The position numbers and the translations under genes were made by a program. This document shows, piece by piece, positions 23,853 through 32,514 of a DNA stretch of 64,000 nt. Numbering within the stretch: position 1 is the stretch's first letter; the number at the start of each line of letters is the position of its first letter. The stretch lies in NCBI RefSeq assembly GCF_900115715.1, contig NZ_FOXM01000012.1, positions 62,001 to 126,000 on the forward strand, given 5' to 3'. Source of the stretch: Geopseudomonas sagittaria. GTDB lineage: Bacteria > Pseudomonadota > Gammaproteobacteria > Pseudomonadales > Pseudomonadaceae. The notes beneath the pieces were generated by a model. It searched no databases. It was not told where the DNA came from and saw only the letters and a list, made by a program, of their open reading frames with translations.

Positions 23853-24560
23853 ATGAAACATCATCGGTTGGCCGCTGCGGTGGCTCTGGTCGGTCTGGTC
23901 CTCGCCGGTTGCGACAAGCAGGCGGCGGAGAAGGAGCAGGAGCTCAAGACCCCGGCACAGAAGGCCTCCTACGGTATCGGTCTGAACATGGGGCGCAGCC
24001 TGAGCCAGGAAGGCATGGATGACCTCGACTCCAAGGCCGTGGCCCTCGGTATCGAAGATGCCATGGCGAAGAAGGAGCAGCGCCTGAGCGACGAGCAGCT
24101 GATGGAGGCCTTCGGCTTCCTGCAGAAGCGTGCCGAAGAGCGCATGGCGGCGATTGGCGATGAAAACGCCAAGGCCGGCAAGAAGTTCCTCGAGGACAAC
24201 GGCAAGCGCGAAGGCGTGATCACCACCGCCTCCGGCCTGCAGTACGAAGTGCTGAAGAAGGCCGACGGCGCACAGCCCAAGGCGGATGACGTGGTCAGCG
24301 TGCACTACGAGGGCAAGCTGGTCGACGGCACGGTGTTCGACAGCTCCATCCAGCGTGGTGCGCCGATCGATCTGCCGGTTGGCGGCGTGATCCCCGGTTG
24401 GGTCGAAGGCCTGCAGCTGATGCACGTCGGCGAGAAGTACAAGCTGTACATCCCCAGCGAGCTGGCCTACGGTGCGCAGAGCCCGAGTCCGATGATTCCG
24501 GCCAACTCGGTACTGGTGTTCGAGCTGGAGCTGCTGAGCATCCAGGAAAAGGCCGAATAA
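23853..24560 (+). CDS. FKBP-type peptidyl-prolyl isomerase, lipoprotein
   Basis: The 235-residue protein starts with a lipoprotein signal (lipobox LAGC, then Asp and Lys). An N-terminal helical dimerisation domain of the FkpA/Mip type (KASYGIGLNMGRSL, KKFLEDN) and a C-terminal FKBP domain with VSVHYEGKLVDGTVFDSS, IPGWVEGLQLM and IPSELAYG follow. It should catalyse prolyl isomerisation and assist folding in the periplasm. Asp at the position after Cys would favour inner-membrane retention by the E. coli rule; that rule is less strict in Pseudomonas. A clear terminator follows at 24580. Confidence 0.93.
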   Translation: MKHHRLAAAVALVGLVLAGCDKQAAEKEQELKTPAQKASYGIGLNMGRSLSQEGMDDLDSKAVALGIEDAMAKKEQRLSDEQLMEAFGFLQKRAEERMAAIGDENAKAGKKFLEDNGKREGVITTASGLQYEVLKKADGAQPKADDVVSVHYEGKLVDGTVFDSSIQRGAPIDLPVGGVIPGWVEGLQLMHVGEKYKLYIPSELAYGAQSPSPMIPANSVLVFELELLSIQEKAE

Positions 24561-24579
24561 GGCCGATCGGACCACCTGT

Positions 24580-24607
24580 AAACGCCCCGCTAGTCGGGGC
24601 GTTTCTG
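24580..24607 (+). terminator. Rho-independent terminator after the FKBP gene
   Basis: Ten-bp arms AAACGCCCCG/CGGGGCGTTT enclose a 5-base loop and are followed by CTGTTTCTG, 20 bp after the stop codon. Confidence 0.85.
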
Positions 24608-25023
24608 TTTCTGTCGGTAACACGCTTGACGCATGCGGTGGAAAGGAGGCTGGCGCTGGCGGTTGTGCCCGCTGGTTATGCACATCTGGATACGCCCTTG
24701 CTGGCGCTGTCAAGGGTGCTGATGTGTTCGATTTTAATATTTTTAAGAGTTTGATTTGTAAAGGCTTTTTTTGTTGAGCAAAAAATACCCGATCTGTCTG
24801 GAAGCCTCATTTCATGGGCTCTTGGGGGAGTCATCCAGTTATTGTTCACAAGGTTATCCACAGCTTTTGTGGGTAACGCCAGCAAGCCCTCTAGCCATGC
24901 GCTCTGGCGGGGTGCGGACGGTGGCGGAGGCCAGAGCAGCGCCTCCCGGGCAGCTTGGAAATGAGTGCGCGACAAGGCGGATTGGCAGCGCGGGGCCTGC
25001 AGCCGCCGCAAGGCAGGCAATGG
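24608..25023. other. Non-coding gap with AT-rich patch and DnaA boxes
   Basis: No convincing gene is seen. An AT-rich patch at about 24719-24790 and the three DnaA-type boxes at 24842-24876 are the main features; the right part is GC-rich without recognisable motifs. Confidence 0.5.
24842..24876. promoter_or_regulatory. Cluster of three DnaA-type boxes
   Basis: TTGTTCACA (24842-24850) and TTATCCACA (24854-24862, perfect) are on the forward strand. TGTGGGTAA (24868-24876) is on the reverse strand. Three boxes in 35 bp is unusually dense for chance. Confidence 0.6.
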
Positions 25024-25042
25024 CCTGTTAAAATGAAACAGG
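25024..25042. promoter_or_regulatory. Palindromic operator over an extended -10 promoter
   Basis: CCTGTT and AACAGG are inverted with 7 bp between them. TGTTAAAAT within the palindrome is a perfect extended -10. The position, 24 bp before the HTH gene start, suggests autoregulation by its product. Confidence 0.55.
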
Positions 25043-25065
25043 TTACTGATAAAGGCGGTAAGAGC

Positions 25066-25395
25066 ATGAACGTACAGGTGATCGAGCGCGACGGACAGGC
25101 GGAGTACGCGGTGCTGCCGTGGGCCGAATATCAGGAGCTGCTGGCTGCGGCCGGGCGCCAGCCGGCGGCCCGCTCGGCAGCGCCGCTGTCGCTGGAGCCG
25201 CCGGCCTTCGATCTGGCTAATCTGCGTCGCCTGCGCGAGGCGCGCAATCTCGCTCCCGAGCAGCTGGCGCGGGCGATCGGCATCAGCCCGCATTACCTGG
25301 CGATGATCGAAAGTGGCGAGCGCGAGCCCGACCAGGCCATCCACCGGGCGCTGGTCAGGGTATTTGCCGCGCCCGCCGAAGGGCAGCCGGGTTGA
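25066..25395 (+). CDS. Small HTH (XRE/Cro-like) regulator
   Basis: The 109-residue protein has two parts. Residues 1-30 (VQVIERDGQAEYAVLPWAEY) resemble the N-terminal strand-helix of antitoxin-like regulators. Residues 50-85 form a classical XRE helix-turn-helix (LRRLREARNL, EQLARAIGIS, HYLAMIESG). The ATG at 25066 has AAGGCGG upstream. A palindrome overlapping an extended -10 lies just before it. Its stop overlaps the TTG start of the next gene, so it heads a three-gene operon. It could be an antitoxin-type regulator, but the next protein does not look like a known toxin. Confidence 0.8.
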   Translation: MNVQVIERDGQAEYAVLPWAEYQELLAAAGRQPAARSAAPLSLEPPAFDLANLRRLREARNLAPEQLARAIGISPHYLAMIESGEREPDQAIHRALVRVFAAPAEGQPG

Positions 25396-25760
25396 TCCTG
25401 CGGATCAGCCGCCAGCACTGGCAGGCGCTGATTGACGAGCTGGACGACGCTCGTCGGCAGCGGCACCTGCTGACCTACCGCTCGTTGATCGAGCGTCTGC
25501 AACTGCCTACCCCGGCCATGACCACGCTCACGGCCGCCCTCGAGCATCTGGCCATGCTGGATGCGCAGGCCGGCCAGCCGCTGCGCAGCGCGCTGGTGAT
25601 CAGTCAGGGCGCCAGCCGCTTGCCACGCCCCGGGTTCTTCGAGCATGCCACGCGGCTTGGTCGTTTCGTGGGCGCGCCGGACGGCACCGCGGCGGCCGCC
25701 TGGCATGCGGCGGAAGTGGCCCGGGTGTTCGACTTCGAGTTTCTGGAGCCGCTGCAATGA
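25392..25760 (+). CDS. Conserved-looking hypothetical protein
   Basis: I do not assign a family to this 122-residue protein. It begins at a TTG that overlaps the stop of the HTH gene and has a helical N-terminal half (QHWQALIDELDDARRQRHLL). A central segment (PLRSALVISQGASRLPRPGFFEHATRLGR) could be a small alpha/beta domain; the end is acidic and aromatic (FDFEFLEPLQ). It overlaps the following Sel1 gene by 4 bp, so all three genes are coupled. The same gene order exists in pseudomonads as far as I recall. Confidence 0.7.
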   Translation: MILRISRQHWQALIDELDDARRQRHLLTYRSLIERLQLPTPAMTTLTAALEHLAMLDAQAGQPLRSALVISQGASRLPRPGFFEHATRLGRFVGAPDGTAAAAWHAAEVARVFDFEFLEPLQ

Positions 25761-26233
25761 TGGGCCTGCTGTGGCGTCTGCGTGCGCGGGCGGGTTATTG
25801 GCTGGCGCGACGCTTGTTCCACTGGCCGTGGCTGCTGCGTCAGCCGCGGGCCTGGGGCTGGATGGAGGGGCAGTTCGCGCGCATGGCCCGGCTCGGCGAT
25901 GCCGGGGCCGCAGACTTCTACGGGCATCTGCTGCTGTTTCGCGGTCAGGGGCTGGCCGCGCAGGAGGAGGGGCTGCGCCTGTTGCGTCAGGCGGCGGCCC
26001 AGGGTCAGCTCAAGGCGGCCTTCCAGCTCGGCGTGCAGGCGCTCAAGGGCAGTGCCCGGCACGCGCCGGATGCGGCCGAGGCGCGGCGCTGGTGGCAGCA
26101 GGCGGCCGACGGCGGCCATCCGCTGGCGGCGCTCAAGCTGGCGCAGCTGCTGCGCGAGGGTGGCCCCGGGCTGGCTGCCGATGCCGAGGCCGCCGAGCGG
26201 CTGGCCACGCGGGCGCGCGAGCTGGGCCTGTAG
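25757..26233 (+). CDS. Sel1-repeat protein
   Basis: The 158-residue protein has a basic, Trp/Arg-rich N-terminus (LLWRLRARAGYWLARRL) that may lie on the membrane. It is followed by Sel1-like repeats (GLRLLRQAAAQGQLKAAFQLG, EARRWWQQAADGGHPLAALKLA). Unlike the lipoprotein at 359, it has no signal peptide. It is the last gene of the three-gene unit started by the HTH regulator and is convergent with the EAL gene. Confidence 0.8.
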   Translation: MMGLLWRLRARAGYWLARRLFHWPWLLRQPRAWGWMEGQFARMARLGDAGAADFYGHLLLFRGQGLAAQEEGLRLLRQAAAQGQLKAAFQLGVQALKGSARHAPDAAEARRWWQQAADGGHPLAALKLAQLLREGGPGLAADAEAAERLATRARELGL

Positions 26234-26246
26234 TCGTCTCAGCCTT

Positions 26247-27014
26247 TCAGGCGCTGGCCCTGAGGCTGATCAACGGCTCGCTGACCGGCTGCTCCTGCGG
26301 GCGGCCGAGCAGGTAGCCCTGCACCAGATCCACGCCCATCCGCTCCAGCAGTTGCAGCTCCTCGGGTTGCTCCACCCCTTCGGCGATCACCCGCGCGCGG
26401 GCGGCCTTGGCCATCTGCAGAATGGAGCCGACGAATTCGCGCTTGAGCGGGTCGAGGTGGATGCCGTCGATGAAGTGGCGGTCGATCTTGACGATGTCCG
26501 GGCGCAGCTCCGACCACAGGCGCAGGCTGGAGTAGCCGGCGCCGAGATCGTCCAGTGCGATGGAAAAGCCCATGGCTCGGTAGTGGTGCAGGGCGCGGTC
26601 GAGCAGGTCGAAATCCTCGATCGGCGTTTGCTCGGTCAGCTCGATCACCACCCGCTCCGGTGCGATGCCGCAGCTCTGCAGCAGCTGCAGGGTGCGTCCG
26701 GACTGGTGGCCCGGTTCGACCAGCGATTCGGGCGAGACGTTCAGGTACAGCGTCTTGTGGCCGCCATGGCGGCTGTAGCGGGTACAGGCAAGGGCGCGAC
26801 AGGCCATTTCCAGTTCGCTCAGGCGTCCGGCACTGCGGGCCACGGAAAACAGGGCGAGCGGTGCATGCAGTGGGCTGTTCGACGGCCCTCGGCTGAGGGC
26901 TTCGAAGCCGTGAATGCGTCGAGCGGCGAGGGAGAAGATCGGCTGGAACAGGGTGTTGAGCTGGTTGTGGGCGAGAATTCGCTCCAGTTCGCTCAACTGT
27001 TCGGTGGTGGTCAT
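26247..27014 (-). CDS. EAL-domain cyclic-di-GMP phosphodiesterase
   Basis: The 255-residue stand-alone EAL domain has EALSR, NVSPESL, ELTEQTP, the DDLGAGYSS loop, VKIDRHF, EGVEQPEEL and VQGYLLGRP. All metal-binding and catalytic residues expected for an active enzyme appear present. No CBS or GGDEF partner domain is attached. It should hydrolyse c-di-GMP to pGpG, lowering biofilm signalling. The ATG at 27014 is used because upstream in-frame sequence runs into the prc terminator. Confidence 0.92.
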   Translation of the reverse strand: MTTTEQLSELERILAHNQLNTLFQPIFSLAARRIHGFEALSRGPSNSPLHAPLALFSVARSAGRLSELEMACRALACTRYSRHGGHKTLYLNVSPESLVEPGHQSGRTLQLLQSCGIAPERVVIELTEQTPIEDFDLLDRALHHYRAMGFSIALDDLGAGYSSLRLWSELRPDIVKIDRHFIDGIHLDPLKREFVGSILQMAKAARARVIAEGVEQPEELQLLERMGVDLVQGYLLGRPQEQPVSEPLISLRASA

Positions 27015-27034
27015 GCAGGGCTCGGCAGTCAATG

Positions 27035-27062
27035 AAAAAACGCCCCGGCATTGGCCGGGGCG
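27035..27062 (-). terminator. Rho-independent terminator after prc
   Basis: Nine-bp arms CGCCCCGGC/GCCGGGGCG enclose a 4-base loop. Six Ts follow on the reverse strand. Confidence 0.9.
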
Positions 27063-27130
27063 TGGTGATTTCACGACTAAATTGTGACTGCCTGATGACA
27101 GGTGCGGCTGAGCGCTGCCGGTCTGGCTTC

Positions 27131-29215
27131 TCAGTGGTGGGCGATGGCCGTATTGAGATTGAGGTAGTCCAGCAGGATGCGTCCCGACTCGGCGAGGAAG
27201 GCATCCTTCTCCGGCGGCAGCTTGTCTTCTTCTTCGCTGCTGGCCAGATCCTCTTCCTCATCCTTGAGTTCTTTCAGCAGGGTTTCGCCCTTGGCGCTGC
27301 GGCGGGCATTCTCCAGGGCCAGCTGGCGGCTTTCGATGGTGCTCTGCTGGGCGCGGCGCTTCTCTTCGTTGAGGCTGACCACGGTCTCCTGCATGAGCTG
27401 CTGGCTCAGTTCCAGGCGCTGGCGGGCGAACAGGAAGTCCGGATCCTGCGTCGTGCGGGCGGCATGGCGGGCCTGCAGTTCGGCGAGGAACGGCCGGAAC
27501 GGATTGGCGGCCTGATCGATGGCCGGCGCGATGCGGTCCCACGGCATGGCCGCCGGCAGGGCGCTCTCGCCGATTTCCTTGACGTCGACCACGGCCGGGT
27601 AGGGGATGTCCGGCAGCACGCCCTGGTGTTGGGTGCTCTGCCCGGAGACCCGGTAGAACTTGGCCAGGGTCAGCTTCAGTTCGCCGTGGTTGAGCGGCTG
27701 GATGGTCTGCACGGTGCCCTTGCCGAAGGTCTGCCCACCGAGGATCAGCGCGCGGTGGTAGTCCTGCATGGCACCGGCGAAGATCTCCGAGGCCGAGGCC
27801 GACAGGCGGTTGACCAGCACGGCCATCGGGCCGTTGTAGTGGGTGCCGGTGTCCTCGTCGGTCAGCACGTCGACGCGGCCGTCACTGTTGCGCACCAGCA
27901 CGGTCGGCCCCTTGTCGATGAACAGGCCGGTGAGTTCGTTGGCCTCCTGCAGGGAGCCGCCGCCGTTGTTGCGCAGGTCGATGACCACGCCGTCGACCTG
28001 CTCCTGCTCGAGCTCGGTGAGCAGCTTGCGCACGTCGCGGGTGGTGCTCTTGTAGTCCGGGTCGCCGCTGCGATAGGCCTTGAAGTCGAGATAGAAGGCG
28101 GGGATCTCGATCACCCCGAGCTTGTAGTCGCGGCCTTGGTGCGCAAGCTTGAGCACCGACTTCTTCGCCGCCTGCTCTTCCAGCTTGACCGCCTCGCGAG
28201 TGATGGTCACCACCTTGCTGCTCTGGTCGTTGGGGGCATTGCTGGCCGGGATCACCTCCAGGCGCACCTGCGAGCCCTTGGGCCCGCGGATCAGCTTGAC
28301 CACCTCGTCCAGGCGCCAGCCGATCACGTCGACCATTTCCTTGTCGTCCTGGGCGACGCCGACGATGCGGTCCGCCGGCTGCAGCTGCTTGCTCTTCTCC
28401 GCCGGTCCGGCGGGGACCAGGCGCACGACCTTGACGTGCTCGTTGTCGCTCTGCAGCACCGCGCCGATGCCTTCCAGCGACAGGCTCATGTTGATGTCGA
28501 AGTTTTCCGCGTTTTCCGGTGACAGGTAGTTGGTGTGCGGATCGTAGGTCTGCGCGAAGGCATTGATGTAGGCCTGGAAAATGTCTTCGCTACGGGTCTG
28601 CGCCAGGCGCTTGAGCTGGTTCTTGTAGCGCTTGGTCAGCAGTTCCTCGATCGCCTTGGGTTCCTTGCCGGCGATCTTCAGGCGCAGCACCTCGTCCTTG
28701 ACCCGCTTGCGCCACAACTCGTCGAGCGCCTTGCTGTCAGCGGCCCAGGGCGCCTTCTCGCGGTCGATGTCGAGGCTTTCGTCGGCGCTGAAGTCGAGCT
28801 TGTCGACCCCCTTGTCGAGCAGGGCGAGGGCGAACTGGAGGCGCTCCTGCATGCGCTCGAGCTGGCGCTTGTAGATCACGAAGCCGGGCTGCAGCTCGCC
28901 GCTTTTCAGGTAGTCGTCGAAGCGATGGCGCCAGGCCTCGAAGTCGGCAATGTCGCCGGCGGTGAAGTAGCTGCGCGCCGGGTCGAGGCTTTTCAGGTAG
29001 TCGTCGAACATCTGCGACGAGCGGGCATCGTCCAGCGGCGGCTTGTTGTAGTGATGACGCTTGAGCAGCTCGACCACGTTGAGGCTGGCGATGGTCTGAT
29101 CGCGGTCGGGCTGCAGGCCGTCCCAAGGGTTGCTGAGCGTGGCCGCGGCCGACAGCGGCAGGGCGCTGGTGGCCAGAGCGAGGGCTAGGGCAGTGCAGGA
29201 CAGAGTGCGTTTCAT
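27131..29215 (-). CDS. prc: Tail-specific periplasmic protease Prc
   Basis: The 694-residue S41-family protease has a signal peptide, an N-terminal helical region, a PDZ domain (near GIGAVLQSDNEHVKVVRLVP), and the catalytic core. The core carries the Ser in SASASEIFAGAMQDY and the Lys in TFGKGTVQ, and a helical C-terminal DUF3340-type region follows. It degrades periplasmic proteins with non-polar C-termini; in P. aeruginosa Prc (AlgO) can cleave truncated MucA. A well-formed terminator follows at 27035. Confidence 0.96.
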   Translation of the reverse strand: MKRTLSCTALALALATSALPLSAAATLSNPWDGLQPDRDQTIASLNVVELLKRHHYNKPPLDDARSSQMFDDYLKSLDPARSYFTAGDIADFEAWRHRFDDYLKSGELQPGFVIYKRQLERMQERLQFALALLDKGVDKLDFSADESLDIDREKAPWAADSKALDELWRKRVKDEVLRLKIAGKEPKAIEELLTKRYKNQLKRLAQTRSEDIFQAYINAFAQTYDPHTNYLSPENAENFDINMSLSLEGIGAVLQSDNEHVKVVRLVPAGPAEKSKQLQPADRIVGVAQDDKEMVDVIGWRLDEVVKLIRGPKGSQVRLEVIPASNAPNDQSSKVVTITREAVKLEEQAAKKSVLKLAHQGRDYKLGVIEIPAFYLDFKAYRSGDPDYKSTTRDVRKLLTELEQEQVDGVVIDLRNNGGGSLQEANELTGLFIDKGPTVLVRNSDGRVDVLTDEDTGTHYNGPMAVLVNRLSASASEIFAGAMQDYHRALILGGQTFGKGTVQTIQPLNHGELKLTLAKFYRVSGQSTQHQGVLPDIPYPAVVDVKEIGESALPAAMPWDRIAPAIDQAANPFRPFLAELQARHAARTTQDPDFLFARQRLELSQQLMQETVVSLNEEKRRAQQSTIESRQLALENARRSAKGETLLKELKDEEEDLASSEEEDKLPPEKDAFLAESGRILLDYLNLNTAIAHH

Positions 29216-29399
29216 GAGTTATATGCGTCGCAGAGTGTTACGCCGTTAGGCAGCGTAAGTGGCACCTAGTTCCATGGTGCCATCATGAACGTGCGCCCGG
29301 AGGGGAAGGGGAGGCTGACGCGGGGGCAGTTTCCGGGTCACAATCCGGGCGGATTCCGGCGGCCAAAGGGCGGCGGGCTTTTGACAATATGGAGGTAGT

Positions 29400-30362
29400 G
29401 TGAACGCATTGCAAGGTATCGACGGACAGCTGGAATGGGGCGTGCAGCCGCGTCCGGAGTGCGATGTGGGGCAGATTCGCATCCGCGTGGCCGCAGCCGG
29501 TCTCAATCGCGCCGATCTGCTGCAGCGCAACGGCCTGTATCCGCCGCCGCCGGGGGTGACCGAGGTGCTCGGCCTGGAGTGCGCCGGGGTGGTCAGCGAG
29601 GTCGGCGCCGGCAGCCGCTGGCGGGTCGGTGACCGCGTGTGCGCGCTGCTCGCCGGTGGCGGCATGGCCGAGGAAGTGGTGGTGGACGCGCGCCATGCCC
29701 TGCCGGTGCCCGAGGGCCTGAGCCTGCAGGAAGCCGCCGCGCTGCCGGAAGTCTACGCCACCGCCTGGCTCAACCTGTTCCAGCTGGCGCGCCTGCAGCC
29801 GGGCGAGAAGGTGCTGCTGCACGCCGGCGCCAGCGGCGTCGGCTCCGCCGCCATCCAGCTGTGCAAGGCCTTCGGCAGTCCGTGCTGGGTGAGCGTCGGC
29901 TCGCGCGAGCGGGTGGAGTACTGCGTGGCGCTGGGAGCCCAGGGCGGGGTGGTGCGCAGCGAGGATCTCGACGGGCTGCGCGACTTCGCGCCCTTCGACG
30001 TGATCCTCGATCCGGTCGGTGCCAGCTACGCCGAGCTCAACCTCAAGCTGCTGGGGCAGGGCGGGCGCTGGGTGATCATCGGCCTGATGGGCGGGCGCAA
30101 GGCGCAGCTGGATCTGGCCCAGTTGCTCGGCAAGCGCATCCAGATGATCGGTTCGACCCTGCGCAGTCGCGACGCCGAGGCCAAGGCCCAGTTGATCGCC
30201 GAGCTGGAGCAGCAGGTCTGGCCGCTGTTCGCCGAAGGCCGACTGAAGCCGCAGCTGGAGCGCAGCTACCCGATCAGCGCCGCCGAGGAAGCCTTCGCCG
30301 CGCTGGCCAGCAACGAGGTGCAGGGCAAGCTGGTGCTGGTGGTGGACGACAGCCTGAGCTGA
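29400..30362 (+). CDS. NAD(P)H quinone oxidoreductase, PIG3-type
   Basis: The 320-residue zinc-independent medium-chain dehydrogenase/reductase has GLNRADLLQRNGLYPPP, ECAGVV, GDRVCAL and the NADPH-binding motif HAGASGVGSAAIQL. RADLLQRNGLYPPPPG marks the PIG3/TP53I3 quinone-reductase branch. It probably reduces quinones or reactive carbonyls. It starts at GTG 29400 with GGAGG five bases upstream. It is divergent from prc with 184 bp between them. Confidence 0.9.
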   Translation: MNALQGIDGQLEWGVQPRPECDVGQIRIRVAAAGLNRADLLQRNGLYPPPPGVTEVLGLECAGVVSEVGAGSRWRVGDRVCALLAGGGMAEEVVVDARHALPVPEGLSLQEAAALPEVYATAWLNLFQLARLQPGEKVLLHAGASGVGSAAIQLCKAFGSPCWVSVGSRERVEYCVALGAQGGVVRSEDLDGLRDFAPFDVILDPVGASYAELNLKLLGQGGRWVIIGLMGGRKAQLDLAQLLGKRIQMIGSTLRSRDAEAKAQLIAELEQQVWPLFAEGRLKPQLERSYPISAAEEAFAALASNEVQGKLVLVVDDSLS

Positions 30363-30421
30363 GTGGTCTCGCCACAGCCGACGCGCAGCGCCTCGCTGGC
30401 TGTGGCGCGGTTGGCGGGTGC

Positions 30422-31075
30422 TCAGCGCCAGTGCAGGATCTCCCAGCCCTGCCGCTCGGCATGCGCGCGCAACGCCGCATCCGGATTGACCGCGTGGGGA
30501 TGCGCGACGTGGCTGAGCAGCGGCAGGTCGTTGCGCGAGTCGGAATAGAAGTGCGCGCCCGCCAGCGCCTCGCCCTGCTCCTCCAGCCACTGGGCCAGGC
30601 GCTGGATCTTGCCTTCGCGGGCGGTGGCGATGCCGCTGATGCGGCCGCTGTAGTGGCCGTGCTGCAGCTCCAGGTCGGTGCCCAGCACGTCCGCGATGCC
30701 CAGGCGCTCGGCGATGGCCCGGACCAGGAAGGACGGCGTGGCGGAGATGATCAGGATGCGCTCGCCGGCGGCGCGATGGCGAGCGACGGCGCGCATGGCG
30801 TCGCTGTGGATCAATGGCTCGATGACCGCCTCGACGAAGGGCCCGGCGATATAGTCGACCTCTTCCGGAGTGCGCCCGACCAGCGGCTGCAGGCTGAAGG
30901 CGAAGTAGTCCTCCAGGCTGATCTGCAGCGCGGCGTACTGCGCCACCAGCTCCTGCTCGCGGGGGATGAAGGAGTCGCGGTCGAGCCAGCCGAGGTCGGC
31001 CAGGTGTTCCAGCCACAGGCTGGGGCTGTTGCCGTCGATCAGGGTGTCGTCGAGGTCGAAGATCGCCAGGGTCAA
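30422..31075 (-). CDS. HAD-superfamily phosphatase (SerB/CicA-like)
   Basis: The 217-residue HAD-IB hydrolase has motif I FDLDDTLIDGN with the nucleophile and acid Asp residues, motif II ILIISAT, and motif III/IV with Lys followed by FYSDSRNDLPLL. Members act as small phosphomonoesterases, for example on phosphoserine or histidinol phosphate; the substrate here is unknown. The start codon appears to be TTG at 31075, with GGGAG eight bases upstream. It is tightly packed behind apeB (16 bp) and likely co-transcribed. Confidence 0.87.
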   Translation of the reverse strand: MTLAIFDLDDTLIDGNSPSLWLEHLADLGWLDRDSFIPREQELVAQYAALQISLEDYFAFSLQPLVGRTPEEVDYIAGPFVEAVIEPLIHSDAMRAVARHRAAGERILIISATPSFLVRAIAERLGIADVLGTDLELQHGHYSGRISGIATAREGKIQRLAQWLEEQGEALAGAHFYSDSRNDLPLLSHVAHPHAVNPDAALRAHAERQGWEILHWR

Positions 31076-31091
31076 TGGGTGTGCTCCCGCA

Positions 31092-32381
31092 TCAGGCCAG
31101 TTCGGGGCTCTGGTAGAAGGCGCCGAGCACCTTGACCAGATGGGCGAGGTCGTAGCTGCCGGCCAGTTCGCGGATCGAGTGCATGGCGAAGGTCGGCAGG
31201 CCGATGTCGATGGTGCGCACGCCCAGCCGGCTGGCGGTGATCGGGCCGATGGTCGAGCCGCAGCCGAGGTCGCTGCGGGTGACGAAGCACTGCACCGGCA
31301 CCGCGTGTTCCTCGCACAGATGACGGAAGAAGCCGGCGGTTTCGCTGTTGCTGGCGTAGCGCTGGTTGTTGTTGACCTTGATCACCGGGCCGCCGTTGAG
31401 GCTCGGGCCGTGGTTGCCATCGTGCTTGTCGGCATAGTTGGGATGCACGCCGTGGGCGTTGTCGGCCGAGACCAGCAGGGAGCGCTGGATGGCGCGCACG
31501 TAGCTTTCCTCGTCGCCGAGCAGGCGGCGCAGCACCTGTTCCAGCAGCGGGCCATCGGCGCCGCAGGCCGAGCAGGAGCCGATTTCCTCGTGGTCGGTGC
31601 ACACCAGCACGCAGTTTTCCTCGTCGCCGGCGGCCAGCAGGGCCTTGAGGCCGGCGTAGCAGGACAGCAGGTTGTCCAGCCGCGCGCCGGCGATGAACTC
31701 CTGCTCCAGGCCGATGACGGCCGCACTCTGGGTATCGTAGAAGCTCAGCTCGAAGTCGAGCACCGCGTCCACCTGGAGGCCGTGCTCATGCTCCAGCTGC
31801 CTGGCGAGCAGGGTGCGGAAATCGCGCTGCTCGCCCGCCGCCAGCTGGGCGAGGATCGCCGGCAGCTCGGTCTGCTTGTTGATTTCCCAGCCCTGATTGG
31901 CCTCGCGGTTGAGGTGGATGGCCAGGTTGGGGATCACCGCGATGGGGGCCTTGAAGTCGATCAGGCGACTGTGCAGCTTGCCGTCCAGCCTGAAGGTGAC
32001 CCGCCCGGCCAGCGACAGGTCGCGGTCGAACCAGGGGGCGAGCAGGGCGCCACCGTAGACCTCCACGCCCAGCTGCCAGAAGCCCTGGCGGGCCAGTTCC
32101 GGCTGCGGCTTGACCCGCAGGCAGGGGCTGTCGGTGTGCGCGCCGACCAGGCGCAGGCCGCCCTCGAGCGGCGCGCGGCGGCCGAGCTGGATGGCGATCA
32201 GCGAGGAGTCGTTGCGGGTGACGTAGTAGCGCCCGCCGGCGTGCGCCTGCCACGGCTCGCGCTCGTCGAGACGCTGGTAGCCGGCGATCTCGAGGAGGCG
32301 GGCCAGGCTGGCGGTGGCATGGAAGGGCGTGGGCGAGGCCTTGAGGAAATCGATCAGGCCCTGGTTGAGTTCTTCGCGCAT
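31092..32381 (-). CDS. apeB: M18 family aminopeptidase
   Basis: The 429-residue zinc aminopeptidase has metal ligands in [23 protein letters not shown] and AMHSIRE. The two Glu of DHEEIG provide the general base and a metal ligand. Length and motifs match ApeB (aspartyl-type aminopeptidase) of pseudomonads. It acts in the cytoplasm on small peptides. It lies downstream of the RluA-type gene and just upstream of the HAD phosphatase gene. Confidence 0.95.
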   Translation of the reverse strand: MREELNQGLIDFLKASPTPFHATASLARLLEIAGYQRLDEREPWQAHAGGRYYVTRNDSSLIAIQLGRRAPLEGGLRLVGAHTDSPCLRVKPQPELARQGFWQLGVEVYGGALLAPWFDRDLSLAGRVTFRLDGKLHSRLIDFKAPIAVIPNLAIHLNREANQGWEINKQTELPAILAQLAAGEQRDFRTLLARQLEHEHGLQVDAVLDFELSFYDTQSAAVIGLEQEFIAGARLDNLLSCYAGLKALLAAGDEENCVLVCTDHEEIGSCSACGADGPLLEQVLRRLLGDEESYVRAIQRSLLVSADNAHGVHPNYADKHDGNHGPSLNGGPVIKVNNNQRYASNSETAGFFRHLCEEHAVPVQCFVTRSDLGCGSTIGPITASRLGVRTIDIGLPTFAMHSIRELAGSYDLAHLVKVLGAFYQSPELA

Positions 32382-32514
32382 GACAGCTCCGGCGGCGGTG
32401 ATTCGCGCAGTTTACCGGAATATGCCTGGCCCGCGCCTTGCGCCGGCGCGGGCTTTTGGCCCCTCGCCCCTGCTTGGGCGAAGGGAACTTGCACGCCGGC
32501 CTTGGCCGAGAGAC

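Noticed and set aside
24842-24876. Chromosome replication origin
   Set aside because: DnaA boxes are present but dnaA, dnaN, rpmH or gidA neighbours are absent and only a short AT-rich patch is seen.
24676-25344. 222-codon reverse-strand frame in the FKBP-HTH gap
   Set aside because: Overlaps the supported HTH gene, no ribosome binding site, no recognisable product.
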